This document shows positions 27,201 to 37,078 of a DNA stretch of 64,000 bases, in pieces. The translations under genes were made by a program, and so were the position numbers. The notes under the pieces are model-generated. The model ran no database searches and was not told where the DNA came from. It saw only the letters and a program-made list of their open reading frames with translations. Origin of the DNA: Prochlorococcus sp. AG-388-A04 (GTDB lineage: Bacteria; Cyanobacteriota; Cyanobacteriia; PCC-6307; Cyanobiaceae); the NCBI GenBank assembly GCA_003279935.1, contig QCGL01000005.1, positions 1 through 64,000 of the forward strand, in the 5' to 3' direction. How positions within the stretch are numbered: the stretch's first letter is position 1; each line of letters starts with the position of its first letter.

Positions 27201-27790
27201 ATTCTTATAGGTAGTTCATTATTAACTGGATAAATATCAATAATTTCTCCTCTTCTACTCCATGAACCTTCTTGAGAAGTTAGATTTTCTTTATTATAGC
27301 CAAGTAAAACTAACTTTTTTGTTAACTCTTTTATGTCTAGTTCATTTCCCTTAATAAGTGTAAATATGTTTTCCTTGAATTGATTATTTTTAATTAAATG
27401 AGGTTGAAGGGATCTTTCAGTGGTTATTATTATGTTTATATCTTTTCTTTCTTTTTTAATAATTTTAGAGATAACTGATAACTGTGAATATTCTGTTTCT
27501 CTTGACCTGTTAATTGATGCATATGGTAAATTTTCACTTGGAGGATAATATAATACATTTCTATTATCTATACTATCAAAATATCCATACCATTTGTAGG
27601 CAATTTCCTCGTTAGGACTTATAAGTAAGATATCTTTATTTTCTTTCTTAGCAATACTATTTATAATAATTGATTTTGCATATCTACTGGAGCCAATGAT
27701 ATTTAGTTCATTATTATGTTTAATTCTTTTTACTAACTCTATTATTATTTGTGAATTTGAAATATAACTAATTAATGAATTTAAACTCAT
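24275..27790 (-). CDS. mfd: Transcription-repair coupling factor
   Basis: The 1171-residue protein releases stalled RNA polymerase and recruits nucleotide-excision repair. An N-terminal UvrB-like module contains ILYYPPSENLPYAS. The RNA-polymerase-interacting domain follows (NPGDFIVHKNHGIGQF). The translocase has Walker A GDVGFGKTEVAVRA near 643, DEEQRFGVRQKE near 743, LSATPIPRTLYM, and motif VI LYQLRGRVGRSGVQAHAWL. The TRG/D7 C-terminal domain is present. All helicase motifs are intact. Confidence 0.97.
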   Translation of the reverse strand: MSLNSLISYISNSQIIIELVKRIKHNNELNIIGSSRYAKSIIINSIAKKENKDILLISPNEEIAYKWYGYFDSIDNRNVLYYPPSENLPYASINRSRETEYSQLSVISKIIKKERKDINIIITTERSLQPHLIKNNQFKENIFTLIKGNELDIKELTKKLVLLGYNKENLTSQEGSWSRRGEIIDIYPVNNELPIRIEYFDNIIEKIREYDPVTQRTLDSINKVEIVQVGFNLLIRKSLENLSEQGIFNSEEITTKNNLDRYLGIIEEHPSNLLDYINKETLIVIDEKEECNKFSNNWCLESDNNFEQYKDEIANNLKFNNINIKVKSNLHEKFESIIKTFSNYNVINLYEFESKRNLDNRFLLSDKRINTSSKNIGKLSKEINKFILNKDKVWILSAQPLRTRSLFFEHECNTTYLEKPNDLESANKLIENSTPVIIKNKNNYEIEGFYLPIWKVILITDKELFSQQALFNNVFIRRRKRSVNSNINVNKINPGDFIVHKNHGIGQFLKIEKINITGESRDYLVIRYLDGKISVAADQLGSINRYRSSGKIKPRINKLGGTEWLKIKDKNRKIIKKVALDILKLYAKREKLKGHIFPEDGPWQKELEESFPYQATPDQITAVKEVKIDMESDKPMDRLVCGDVGFGKTEVAVRAIFKAITSGKQVILLAPTTILAQQHWRTFYNRFSPYPIKVSLLNRFKTNTEKKDIYDGLKNNKIDLVVATHQILGKEIEIKNLGLLVIDEEQRFGVRQKEKIKNIKTNIDVLTLSATPIPRTLYMSLSGLRQMSLLNTPPPSRRSIKTYLSEIDMDVIRTAISQELDRGGQIFYVLPRISDIDQAVNKLTNMFKDLKYIVAHGQMNEIDLENAMIAFNNGEVDLMICTTIIESGLDIPRVNTIVIEDSHKFGLSQLYQLRGRVGRSGVQAHAWLFYPNINKINEASKQRLKAIKDFSELGSGYQLAMKDMEIRGVGSLLGEEQSGKVNAIGYDLYIEMLHEAISEINGQEIPEVNDTQVDLPVNAFIPATWILNREEKLDAYKYATECTNNKELTELATDWSNRYGVLPKPVESLILLMKLKLLAKKCGFNKIKLKKPNVIIETRLKNSTFKLIKKGLPSNIQSKFNYEEDDQFSKITIRGLGVTDIQNQIDQLIYWLGLFVKEINNFDKETSVTKI

Positions 27791-27864
27791 TTATATTTAA
27801 TTAACTTGATTACTACTTAAGGTTATATTATATTATATTTTACAAAGATTGTGAATAATAATTA

Positions 27865-28575
27865 ATGGATTCTGCTGCAATAAATTCCTTTATACCAACG
27901 CTTGATCAAGTTGATAGTTGGTCAGAAATTCTTACACTTTTACCTATCTTGATTATTCTAGAATTATTGCTATCGGCAGATAACGCGATTGCTTTGGCAT
28001 CGCTTACTAAATCTCTTGATAGTCCTTTATTAAGATCTAAAGCTTTAAATATAGGCATAACTATTTCTTTATTATTCAGAATATTTCTTATTCTTTTATC
28101 TAATATCCTTTTAAAATTCATTATTATCCGTATTTTTGCAGGTTTATATCTTATTTATTTATTTATTTCAAATGTTTTTTATAGCAGCGAATCAGATAAT
28201 CAAGATTCAGACAATGATAAAAGCAACAATAATTTTAAATTTCTAAAGATTGTTGCTTTGCTTTCTTTGACTGATTTTGCATTTTCAATTGACAGCATTA
28301 CAACAGCTGTTGCCATTAGTGATCAATATATTCTGATTATATTTGGAGCAATTATAGGTGTATTAGCATTGCGATTTACTTCAGGTATATTTCTTAGTCT
28401 TTTAGAGAAATTTTTAAGATTAGAAACTGCTGGTTACATTGCGATACTAATTGTTGGGATAAAGCTTCTTCTAAATACATTAGTTACTGAGACTACTCTT
28501 CCAGATTATTATTTTTATGTTTTGATATTAATTTCATTCATTTGGGGTTTGTCCAAGAGGGATCAAATTACTTAG
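27865..28575 (+). CDS. TerC-family integral membrane protein
   Basis: The 236-residue protein has about seven hydrophobic spans and the TerC signatures ELLLSADNAIALASL near 33-47 and LTDFAFSIDSITTAVAIS near 138-155, whose aspartates are thought to bind metal. An acidic loop (SDNQDSDNDKSNNN) lies between the halves. Family members take part in metal (Mn, Ca) handling and thylakoid biogenesis. Its 3' end overlaps fmt by 4 bases, convergently. Confidence 0.88.
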   Translation: MDSAAINSFIPTLDQVDSWSEILTLLPILIILELLLSADNAIALASLTKSLDSPLLRSKALNIGITISLLFRIFLILLSNILLKFIIIRIFAGLYLIYLFISNVFYSSESDNQDSDNDKSNNNFKFLKIVALLSLTDFAFSIDSITTAVAISDQYILIIFGAIIGVLALRFTSGIFLSLLEKFLRLETAGYIAILIVGIKLLLNTLVTETTLPDYYFYVLILISFIWGLSKRDQIT

Positions 28576-29558
28576 TCAGAAAATTTTTCTCCAATTACAG
28601 GATTTAATTGTTGTATCAATTGATTTTTACTTGATACGTTTTTCCCTTCCAGTTTTGCTTCTAATAAAAGAATAGGATCAGTTTTTGTTGTTATGATAAT
28701 TCCTATGTTTTCTATAAGTCCAATAATTAATCCTGGCTCTATTACATTACTTGAAATTTTATAATTTTTATTATGTATTTCATCCATTGTTAGGATCCTT
28801 ATTTTTATTATTTTGAGGTTTTTCCTTTTATAAATTGTATTTGCTCTTGGGTATAAAGCATTTATTTTTCTATAAATATCAGTTGAAGAATTTTCCCAAT
28901 TTATTATGTAATCTAATTTGTTAATCATTCTTGCATATTTTAATTCTCTTTGAAAATCTGTTTGTTTTTTAAGTAAATGATTAATATCTCTATTTTTATT
29001 TTGTTCTATGTCTGATATCGCTCTCAAAATTAACTCTGATGATAAATCACTTAATTTTTTAGATAATGTTTTTAGATTATCATTATTCTCAATTTTAATT
29101 TGTTTCTCAACCAATACGTCCCCGGTATCTAATCCTTCTTCCATTTTCATAATTCCTACACCAGTAAGCTTATCTCCCTCTAATATTGACCATTGAATTG
29201 GCGCAGCACCCCTCCATCTTGGAAGTAGTGATGCATGTGCATTCCATGATTTGTATTTAGGAATATCTAATATCGCTTTGGGTAATATCTTTCCATATGC
29301 AATTACAATAAAAAGATCACAAGATAAGTCTTTAATTCCAGTTATAAATTCAATATTATCCTTTATTTTTTCTGGTGTAAAAACTGTGATATTTTCCTTA
29401 GTTGCATATTCCTTCACCGGTGATGAAATTAACCTATTACCTCTAGATCTTTTTTTATCTGGTTGGGTAATTACAGCGACAATATCATGATCTGATTTTT
29501 TTAATACTTCAAGACTTTTAACTGAATATTCAGGCGTACCCCAAAATATAATTCTCAC
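28572..29558 (-). CDS. fmt: Methionyl-tRNA formyltransferase
   Basis: The 328-residue enzyme formylates initiator Met-tRNA using 10-formyl-THF. Diagnostic motifs are RIIFWGTPEYSVKSLE, the active-site WNAHASLLPRWRGAAPIQWS (catalytic N and H), and MKMEEGLDTGDVL with the catalytic aspartate. The C-terminal OB-like domain is present. Its start overlaps the pmbA-like stop by 4 bases, so fmt is translationally coupled to the tldD-pmbA pair. Confidence 0.95.
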   Translation of the reverse strand: MRIIFWGTPEYSVKSLEVLKKSDHDIVAVITQPDKKRSRGNRLISSPVKEYATKENITVFTPEKIKDNIEFITGIKDLSCDLFIVIAYGKILPKAILDIPKYKSWNAHASLLPRWRGAAPIQWSILEGDKLTGVGIMKMEEGLDTGDVLVEKQIKIENNDNLKTLSKKLSDLSSELILRAISDIEQNKNRDINHLLKKQTDFQRELKYARMINKLDYIINWENSSTDIYRKINALYPRANTIYKRKNLKIIKIRILTMDEIHNKNYKISSNVIEPGLIIGLIENIGIIITTKTDPILLLEAKLEGKNVSSKNQLIQQLNPVIGEKFSD

Positions 29559-30907
29559 TCGTCACCAGTTATAGATAATTCATTAATCCATACATGTGGA
29601 GAAATCCCACTTGTAGTTAATTCTTTTTCATTTTCAATATTTATTATATTTTTTAGAAGATACTTTATATCTCCTGCCACAGTCGCTGATTCAATGGAAC
29701 GTTTTTCCCCATTTCTATAAAGCCACCCCTCAAAAGGAAGAGAGAAGGAACCTTGACTAGCTCTAACTCCTGCATGAATTGCGTTTAATTCTTCAATATA
29801 TACAAAATCTCCTTGATAATTTGTATGTACCAAGGAAGTGTTTAAGTCCGAACATTCATTTGATTTTTCAATTACTAACCAATCTGGAGACACTGATACT
29901 TTTGAACCAAGTCCAGCATGTCCTGTAGGTATGGTGTTAAAAATTTTTGCAGTTGATTCTGAATGTATAAAGTTTTCTAATTTCCCTTTATTAATTAAGC
30001 TTATTTTTTTTGTTGGAGTCCCTTCACCATCGAATGGTGCAGAAGATATATTTTTATCATTAAGTCCATCATCGTAGATATTCAAAGCTGGAATTGAAAT
30101 CAACTCACCAATCGAGTTTTTATTTGAAAGACTTACACCGTCAATAATACTTCTAGCATTAAAGATTGAACTAAAGGCATTCATCATTGTGAGAAATGCT
30201 TCAGGTGATAGACAAATTAAATACTTATCTGTTTTGATTGATGAGTAGTCTAAATGTGCAATTGTTTTCTTTGCTGCCTCTTTGATACAGGATTCAATAT
30301 CAATGTCTTCAACACCGTATCCCAGTTTTACTGAACCTGAACTACGAGGTTTTTTATCTTTTTCTTCTGCTCTGGCATATAAATATATAGCAGCTTGACT
30401 TTTACTATAATTTCGAAATGCCCCATCACTGTTGGCATAAATTCTTTCATAAAAACTTTCTGACAATCCGTTGTAAGGAATAGATTTAATAGCTTCATGA
30501 CTATCGATTAGCTTCGATTCAGCCTCTCTAAGAATTTTTAGTAGCTTTTTAATTCCTAAAGGATTTTTTTTATCAACTTCTTTTATTTGTATAGGATCTT
30601 TGGCTAAGGGAGAAAAATCAGTAAATTCATTTTTATTCCCAAATTCTGAAGCTATATTTGCTTGTCTTAAAGCTTTTTTAATACCTGTTTCACTTAGATC
30701 ACTTGTAGTCGTGATACCAACTAAGTTGTCTTTATTCCAAACTCTTAAAGTTATGACCTGTTTTTGAGATGCTTTTAACTGTTTCGCTGCTCCTCTATCA
30801 ACTTGAACAGAATAATCATTAGAAAAACTAGCACCGTAATCCCATTTATCAATATTTAACATATTTGCAGCATTTGATATTTGACTTGTTATTTCTGTAG
30901 GATTCAT
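29555..30907 (-). CDS. pmbA: TldE/PmbA-type modulator of metalloprotease TldD
   Basis: The 450-residue protein is the non-catalytic partner of TldD. DYGASFSNDYSVQVDRGAAKQL and GITTTSDLSETGIKKALRQA resemble the TldD/PmbA fold, with C-terminal PTGHAGLG, YIEELNAIHAGVRASQGSFSLP and GDIKYLLKNI. It lacks the HExxxH motif of its neighbour, as expected. It begins 2 bases after the tldD stop and overlaps fmt, so the three form one transcript. TldD/E complexes cleave peptides such as microcin precursors and CcdA. Confidence 0.88.
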   Translation of the reverse strand: MNPTEITSQISNAANMLNIDKWDYGASFSNDYSVQVDRGAAKQLKASQKQVITLRVWNKDNLVGITTTSDLSETGIKKALRQANIASEFGNKNEFTDFSPLAKDPIQIKEVDKKNPLGIKKLLKILREAESKLIDSHEAIKSIPYNGLSESFYERIYANSDGAFRNYSKSQAAIYLYARAEEKDKKPRSSGSVKLGYGVEDIDIESCIKEAAKKTIAHLDYSSIKTDKYLICLSPEAFLTMMNAFSSIFNARSIIDGVSLSNKNSIGELISIPALNIYDDGLNDKNISSAPFDGEGTPTKKISLINKGKLENFIHSESTAKIFNTIPTGHAGLGSKVSVSPDWLVIEKSNECSDLNTSLVHTNYQGDFVYIEELNAIHAGVRASQGSFSLPFEGWLYRNGEKRSIESATVAGDIKYLLKNIINIENEKELTTSGISPHVWINELSITGDE

Positions 30908-30909
30908 TT

Positions 30910-32334
30910 TTATCTTCCACCTACTGTTATGGAATCGACTTTAATATGTGGCTGACCTACTGTTACATTAACGCTGCCGCTGACTGAACCACAAAAACCA
31001 GGAGCTAACTCTAAATCATTTCCACACATAGATATTTTTGGCATTACTTCTTTTGCGTCACCTATCAATGTTGCTCCTTTTACTGGTTTAGTTAATTTAC
31101 CGTTCTTTATTAAATAACCTTCCTCAACAGCGAAATTAAATTGGCCTGTAGCTCCTACACTTCCACCTCCCATTGACTTACAGTAAAGGCCCTCGCTAAT
31201 ACTATTTATTAATTCTTCTTTTGTGAATTCACCTTTAGCTATATAAGTGTTTCTCATTCTTGATGCAGCAGCAAATGAATAATTTTGCCTTCTACCACTA
31301 CCGGTTCTTTTGTGACCAGTCCTTAATTCACCGGCTCTATCAGAAAGAAATTTCTTTAATATACCGTCTTTAATAAGTATTGATTTCTCTGGTTCCATTC
31401 CTTCATCATCAATAGATAATGATCCGAATGCTCCTTCAGAAAGACCCTCATCTATTGCTGTCACAGACTCGTGAGCTATTTTTTTGTTCAACTTATCACT
31501 AAATGGAGTTGTTCCACGTTCGATCTGAGTTGTTTCAAGTAAGTGCCCACAAGCTTCATGAAATATAACACCACCGAATTTGTTAGCTAATACAACTGGC
31601 ATTTGTCCAGCTTGAACATAGTCTGCATACAACATATTCATTGAACTTTCATAAACTTCATTTGAAGCTTTTTCATGATCCCATAATCTAAATTCATTAG
31701 GAATTCCATGCGAGCCATATCTTCTACTCCCGTTCGATCTGTATTGAGCGTCGTTCGCAATTATGTTAAGTCCTACCGTTTGATGCAGTCTTATATCAGT
31801 AGCGTAAGTTCCATCACTTGAAGCTATTATTACTTCCTGCCAGTTTCTTGAGTAACTACCTTTTCTAACAACTACTTTCTTATCCTTTTTTAATGATTTA
31901 GTGCTTAGTAATAATTTTTCGCTTACTTCATTTATTGTGGGTACTTCATTAAGCCAGTCAATTTTTGACTTACTATAGTCTTTTAGTTTTTCAAGTCCAT
32001 TAAAAATTAATTTATCAGTTTTTTTAGAGATATCTAACATTTCGATTGCTTGAGAAATAGATCTCATTAATCCATGTTTTGACAAGTCATTAGTGCTCAC
32101 AAATCCATCTCTCTTGTCTTTAAATATTCTTATTCCAGCTCCTTTGCTGAATGATGGACTTACATTTGTAATAAAATCTTCTTCTGCGAGAACATTTGAA
32201 TTATCTGAGTTTTCAATAAATAATTCTACAAAATCAGCACCTAGGGATATGCCATAGAAAATGACTTCTTCTAGAAGTTTTTTATTACATTCACCAAATC
32301 TAATTTCGGAAGATTTAATACTCGCAGATACCAT
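30910..32334 (-). CDS. tldD: TldD-type metalloprotease
   Basis: The 474-residue protein carries the catalytic zinc signature GGVIFHEACGHLLET (HExxxH) plus the third ligand region MGGGSVGATGQFNFAVEEGYLI. Other family motifs are MRNTYIAKGEFTKEELI and LELAPGFCGSVSGSVNVTVGQPH. It is predicted to form the active TldD/E heterodimeric protease with the following gene. No peptide substrate gene is obvious nearby. It is the first gene of the tldD-pmbA-fmt run. Confidence 0.92.
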   Translation of the reverse strand: MVSASIKSSEIRFGECNKKLLEEVIFYGISLGADFVELFIENSDNSNVLAEEDFITNVSPSFSKGAGIRIFKDKRDGFVSTNDLSKHGLMRSISQAIEMLDISKKTDKLIFNGLEKLKDYSKSKIDWLNEVPTINEVSEKLLLSTKSLKKDKKVVVRKGSYSRNWQEVIIASSDGTYATDIRLHQTVGLNIIANDAQYRSNGSRRYGSHGIPNEFRLWDHEKASNEVYESSMNMLYADYVQAGQMPVVLANKFGGVIFHEACGHLLETTQIERGTTPFSDKLNKKIAHESVTAIDEGLSEGAFGSLSIDDEGMEPEKSILIKDGILKKFLSDRAGELRTGHKRTGSGRRQNYSFAAASRMRNTYIAKGEFTKEELINSISEGLYCKSMGGGSVGATGQFNFAVEEGYLIKNGKLTKPVKGATLIGDAKEVMPKISMCGNDLELAPGFCGSVSGSVNVTVGQPHIKVDSITVGGR

Positions 32335-32371
32335 TTGAATCTTATAACTTTAGCTCTTTGTTAAGATCAGA

Positions 32372-33544
32372 TTATCTAATTGATGGTTGAAAATCATCAC
32401 TTTCAAGAGGTTTTAATAAGTATAGTCTTATCAGTTGATAACCGTTTGAAATAAATATGGGTAATTTAGATAATACTTTAATTACATTTGGATTATCTTT
32501 CTTATCTATCTCTGATAAGCGAGTACCATTTTCAACTATTCTATCTAATCTTTTGTAAAAAGATTTATCGTACACATTTAAAACAACAGGAAATACTTTG
32601 GCTGAAGTTTCATTTGTTTTGTTAATGACAAATTGGTCGTATTCTCTAGCGTTTAAACCTAGTGCTCCATAAAAATCTCTTTTGGTGCCAAGATCTCTTA
32701 TATACATAGTTGCAAAAACAGCTAGTAGAAAAAACCTAGACCATAATTTAGAAATTATAGGATGATTATTTAAAAAATATCTAAATCTATGGTAATAATC
32801 AAAAATTGGATGTTTCAAGGTATAACCAAAAATTTCAAATTTCTGGCTTAAACTTTTAACCGTTCGAGGTTGTGCTTTCATTAATGCATCAAAGAAATCA
32901 CCATGCCTATTTTCATCTTGACACCAATTTTCAAAGAAATTAAATAATGGAAAAATTTTACCACTAGGATTTTTTTCAAGGTGCTTATAAATTGCTATAT
33001 ATCTCCAATATCCAATTTTTTCAGATATGTAAGTAGCATAAAAAATTGCTCTTGGAGCAAAATAAGTATAATCCTTGTTGGCTGTTAGAAATCCTAAATC
33101 TAACTGTAAACCGAAGTCATTCATTGATTTATTCAAAAATCCTGCATGCCTTGCTTCATCCCTAGCCATATGAGCAAAACATTCAGCAAGAAGTGGATTT
33201 TTGTCTTTTATCCTTTTACTTAATTCTTTGTATAATAGAAATCCTGAAAATTCAGAGGTACAACTTCCTTCGAGAAAATCTACAAAAAGCTCCCTAGTTT
33301 CAGCATCTAATTTATCTGCCGCCCCCTCAAATTCTTTATTTCGTACAAAGTGATGCCTATTATAATCTTTTCTAAATTCTTCACATATTGCCTCCAATTC
33401 TTCTTCATTAATGGATAAATCCATTTTTTCCATTGCTTCAAAATCTGTCGTGTAAAAATTTGGAGTTAATATCGTATCCTTTGCGATATCTTTCCCTCTA
33501 TTAACAGTTTTTTTATTATTTGATTCAATAGTTTGTTGTGCCAT
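32372..33544 (-). CDS. acsF: Mg-protoporphyrin IX monomethyl ester oxidative cyclase
   Basis: The 390-residue diiron enzyme forms the fifth ring of chlorophyll using oxygen. Diiron ligands are in [36 protein letters not shown] (ExxH) and [16 protein letters not shown] (ExxH). Family motifs [12 protein letters not shown] and a C-terminal hydrophobic anchor region are present. Length is normal for AcsF/ChlE. Together with chlH it is the second chlorophyll gene of the window, though the two are unlinked. Confidence 0.96.
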   Translation of the reverse strand: MAQQTIESNNKKTVNRGKDIAKDTILTPNFYTTDFEAMEKMDLSINEEELEAICEEFRKDYNRHHFVRNKEFEGAADKLDAETRELFVDFLEGSCTSEFSGFLLYKELSKRIKDKNPLLAECFAHMARDEARHAGFLNKSMNDFGLQLDLGFLTANKDYTYFAPRAIFYATYISEKIGYWRYIAIYKHLEKNPSGKIFPLFNFFENWCQDENRHGDFFDALMKAQPRTVKSLSQKFEIFGYTLKHPIFDYYHRFRYFLNNHPIISKLWSRFFLLAVFATMYIRDLGTKRDFYGALGLNAREYDQFVINKTNETSAKVFPVVLNVYDKSFYKRLDRIVENGTRLSEIDKKDNPNVIKVLSKLPIFISNGYQLIRLYLLKPLESDDFQPSIR

Positions 33545-33627
33545 TTTCTCTAATTCATTACTACTATTATTTACTATTTATTGTATTTTTGAGTAAAAAG
33601 TTAACTAGGTGTTATTCTTTCATTTTT

Positions 33628-34179
33628 TTAATTAATGCCAATTAATTTTTGTCCATTTAATCTTTGCAGAATTCTAGAAATAATTAATTTGAGGGTTATT
33701 CTTTTTTCATCTATTAAAAATGATTCAATTACACTTGGTTTTTGATCAGATTTGCATAATGAAATACTTTTTAAAGAGCTTATGTCGTCTTTTTCAAATG
33801 ATAACCAAAAGTTACAAATGTCTTTTATTTCGCAAAAAATAACCCAGCATTTATCACCAGCAATTGGTCTTGATGAGTTTTTTAGATTTATATCTGAAAC
33901 TTCAAATCCTCTCACTTTAAATTCTTGAATTATGGAAGGTAATAAATGATCATTAATAAATTCATTAAAAGGTTTTTTTTCAATAGGTAGTTCCTTTTTT
34001 GGTTTTATTTTTATCGGGATTGATTTTTCGTCCCCAACTTTTTGTTTATTAGAATCTTGTGAATTTGTATTAATTAAGGTAGATGTTTCTTTTGGATTAT
34101 CAATATCAATATTATCCTTTTTTAAAGGATCATCTTCATTTCTAATACTTTCTTTTATCGAATCTAAATTTTCTTCCAT
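33628..34179 (-). CDS. DUF2996 cyanobacterial protein
   Basis: The 183-residue protein has an acidic, low-complexity N-terminal third rich in D, N and K. A conserved domain follows: PFNEFINDHLLPSIIQEFKVRG, CWVIFCEIKDICNFWLSFEKDD, and a C-terminal helix LIISRILQRLNGQKLIG. This is the DUF2996 arrangement, a family found in cyanobacteria and plastid-bearing organisms. No function is known to me. Confidence 0.75.
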   Translation of the reverse strand: MEENLDSIKESIRNEDDPLKKDNIDIDNPKETSTLINTNSQDSNKQKVGDEKSIPIKIKPKKELPIEKKPFNEFINDHLLPSIIQEFKVRGFEVSDINLKNSSRPIAGDKCWVIFCEIKDICNFWLSFEKDDISSLKSISLCKSDQKPSVIESFLIDEKRITLKLIISRILQRLNGQKLIGIN

Positions 34180-34257
34180 AACAACAATTTAAATATTAAA
34201 TTTAATTATAAATATAATTTAACCTGTTTTTATCATTATTTAAAATTAACCATATAT

Positions 34258-34716
34258 TTACCATTCCGATCCATTATTGTTCCAATCATCATCGTATTGT
34301 GATTTATTAATTGTCTGGTTACTATCTTTTAATTCATTCTCACCATTATTTTTAATAACACGATAATTAACAGAAATCGTGGGTTGAGGCTCTCGTAAAT
34401 CTCTTTCAGGAGTTATTTCGAATAGTTCATCATTGTCTTCTCTTTTTACTGAATAATCATTATCATCGATTCTTTTTTCATCACTTTCAAAGATAGTTTT
34501 AGTTCTAATGTTATTTCTTAGTGTTTTGTTTAATAGAGAACTCATAAATAAACCAGAAAAAAAGGAAATAAATATTAATCTACCTATTGCTACATCTTGA
34601 ATATTCCAAATAAAATATCTAAAAGAAGTTTTTTGTCTGTTATTTATTAATAATAAAATTTGAATACTTACAATTAAAAAAACAATCAATATTAAATTCT
34701 TTTTTTTATTATTCAT
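34258..34716 (-). CDS. Hypothetical two-span membrane protein, possibly LapA-like
   Basis: The 152-residue protein has hydrophobic spans at about 7-23 and 43-61, with FRYFIWNIQDVAIGRLIFISFFSGLFMSSLL reminiscent of LapA/DUF1049 proteins. A charged, disordered C-terminus follows, rich in D, N and E. The match is weak. It lies between DUF2996 and the RNB-like gene on the same strand. Confidence 0.5.
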   Translation of the reverse strand: MNNKKKNLILIVFLIVSIQILLLINNRQKTSFRYFIWNIQDVAIGRLIFISFFSGLFMSSLLNKTLRNNIRTKTIFESDEKRIDDNDYSVKREDNDELFEITPERDLREPQPTISVNYRVIKNNGENELKDSNQTINKSQYDDDWNNNGSEW

Positions 34717-34778
34717 TTTGAAAGTAAATTATCTTGCATATTTGAATATAAACTTGATAACTAATAAATTTTTAATCA

Positions 34779-36998
34779 TTAAACTAATTCAAGATCTATT
34801 TGATATTTTAGAATATCAACTTTAATAATTTTAATATCTATTACATCACCTATCTTATATGATTTTTTTGACTTTCTTCCAATTAATAGGTTTTGCCTAG
34901 ATCTATATTCGTACCAATCATTATTAAGCGTACTTACATGTACTAATCCTTCAACATATAATTCTGGAATCTCTACAAAAAACCCATAACTTTGTACTGT
35001 CATTATTAACCCACTATATTTATTTCCTATAAACTTTTCGGCTTTCCTTACTTTCTTTATATTCATCATATTATATTTAAACTGTCTAACTTTATTTTTA
35101 TACTCGTTAATTTTATCGATCATTACACTATTAAATATTAAATCTAAAGATTTTAATGTTGATGAATTATATAGACGCCAATTAACATTTTTCCAAGATT
35201 CTTTTTCCATTATATTTATCAGATTTCCACCACTATTTTTATTTCTTTTGCCATTAATTATCATATTATAAACATTATATTGATTAATTAAGTTAGTAAA
35301 ATCAAATGAGGGTAATGTCCAAGGTGAAATAATATTTTTAAAATCATTTATAGAATTATCTTTAGAAATTAATGTCACTTCATTATCCCTAACAACATTA
35401 AATAATATTTTATGCAAGATTCTTTTTTTATTATCATCAGTGCATAACTCAACTAATTTCTTAAATGAAAGAGTCCCATTATCATTAAGTTCGATATTAC
35501 TATCAATTAATTCTGAATTTTTTATAATTTCAGTGACATTTATATAATCTAATTTTTGAGAAATATATGATGCATTATTTAAGCCATAATTATTTGAATG
35601 ATTGAACCATATTGAATTCGCCTCGTACAGCAAAGGAGAAAGATATGTTTGGATGTCATTATTATTTAATGGTTCAAAATATTCCTTTGAGAACTCAGCT
35701 GGGTTGTGAACTAATAATTCTTCTAAAGATTCAATATTATTATTCGACTTTGGTAATTCAATTTTCCCATTGACTAATTGTTTCTTTCTAAATTCATTTG
35801 AGATTTCTATTATTTTCTCTAAATCTTCTATGTAGTCTTTAATTGGTTTAAGTATTCTTGAAGTGATTCGAGCATTACTTTTTCTAGTTAGAAGAGCATC
35901 TATATGTTGATTTTCTACTAAGAGTGAACATTTCACCTTTGTTAAGTGGAAAGACCAATTAATTATTTCATTTTCACTATTCATTTCTATACACAAACTA
36001 ATAGCATCATTTATTTCGTTTGTATTAAACTTTGCAGCATTATATATTTCATCACTAAGATAGTTTTGCCATTTTTCTAGTAAGGGAAATGACTCAAATC
36101 TATCAAAGAACATTTGTAAGGATTTCTTATTACTTAGATCTAATCTTTCTGCAATAGTATTGGTGTGTATCCAAAGTTTAAAGGTTTTGTCTTTATTTTT
36201 GTCTATTTGAAAAATTGGCAGTATTGGCGAATTTTCACTTTTCCAACTTTTGAACATATATGAATTTTTACTTGATAGATCTAATCTTTGTTGTTGATTT
36301 CCAACAGTAAGCTTTGGATTTTCAAAGTTAGGAATTCTATGAATATTGCTTTTAGATAATACGAAATCTGTATCTAGCTTTTCGTTATTATTTAATTTTA
36401 ATTCCTTTATGACATGACCAATACCTTCTTGTTGGGCAATTGGAAATAAGTCAATTTCAATTTTTACTATATTTTTATTATCAGAAACATATTTATATTT
36501 TTCATCTTTTTTGGGAAGCTTAATTTTAGCTAGAATTCTGTCATCAATAGGTATTCCATATACTTCGTCATTAATTATTTCGACTTTTGCTAACAGTATT
36601 TGATTAGTTCTTTCAACTATGCAATCAACAACTCCTTCAGGTGATCTTCTTCTTACACCATCTTTGATTATCCTTACTAAAACTTTATCTCCATTCCATG
36701 CATAGTTAAGTAAATTTTCTTTTATGTAAATATCTTCATTATTATTTTCTCTAACTGCAAAGCAATAACCTTTGCTACTGCATCTTATTTTAGCAACTAA
36801 GTGATTACTATCTTTAACGTTAAAATATTCATTATCTTTATTTTTATTTATTATTTCAAGTTCTTCTAATGCTCGTAATGCTATATCTAATTTGGCCTTG
36901 TCCGTTTTTTTTGATAATTTTAATAATCTACATAATTTCTTATATTCCAAACCTTCTTCTTGGTTTAAATTTTCAATTATTGAAGAAGTTGAAAACAT
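34779..36998 (-). CDS. RNase II/R-family protein lacking catalytic residues
   Basis: The 739-residue protein has the RNase R architecture: an N-terminal winged-helix-like start, OB cold-shock-like domain (KIRCSSKGYCFAVRE, DIYIKENLLNYAWNGDKVLVRI), a central RNB-sized region and a C-terminal S1 domain (YSGLIMTVQSYGFFVEIPELYVEGLVHVSTL). The RNB catalytic cluster (consensus ARDFDDA) is absent where expected near 265-280. The TSPLRRYxDL motif, present in the 53694 paralogue, is degraded to SSTLKSLDL. It is therefore probably an RNA-binding protein without nuclease activity. Cyanobacterial Zam is a candidate homologue, from memory only. Confidence 0.7.
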   Translation of the reverse strand: MFSTSSIIENLNQEEGLEYKKLCRLLKLSKKTDKAKLDIALRALEELEIINKNKDNEYFNVKDSNHLVAKIRCSSKGYCFAVRENNNEDIYIKENLLNYAWNGDKVLVRIIKDGVRRRSPEGVVDCIVERTNQILLAKVEIINDEVYGIPIDDRILAKIKLPKKDEKYKYVSDNKNIVKIEIDLFPIAQQEGIGHVIKELKLNNNEKLDTDFVLSKSNIHRIPNFENPKLTVGNQQQRLDLSSKNSYMFKSWKSENSPILPIFQIDKNKDKTFKLWIHTNTIAERLDLSNKKSLQMFFDRFESFPLLEKWQNYLSDEIYNAAKFNTNEINDAISLCIEMNSENEIINWSFHLTKVKCSLLVENQHIDALLTRKSNARITSRILKPIKDYIEDLEKIIEISNEFRKKQLVNGKIELPKSNNNIESLEELLVHNPAEFSKEYFEPLNNNDIQTYLSPLLYEANSIWFNHSNNYGLNNASYISQKLDYINVTEIIKNSELIDSNIELNDNGTLSFKKLVELCTDDNKKRILHKILFNVVRDNEVTLISKDNSINDFKNIISPWTLPSFDFTNLINQYNVYNMIINGKRNKNSGGNLINIMEKESWKNVNWRLYNSSTLKSLDLIFNSVMIDKINEYKNKVRQFKYNMMNIKKVRKAEKFIGNKYSGLIMTVQSYGFFVEIPELYVEGLVHVSTLNNDWYEYRSRQNLLIGRKSKKSYKIGDVIDIKIIKVDILKYQIDLELV

Positions 36999-37078
36999 AA
37001 TATCTTTTAATTTTTAATTAGCATATAACTTATATTCATATTATATCTTTCTTTCTAATCAAAAAACGATTTAATATT

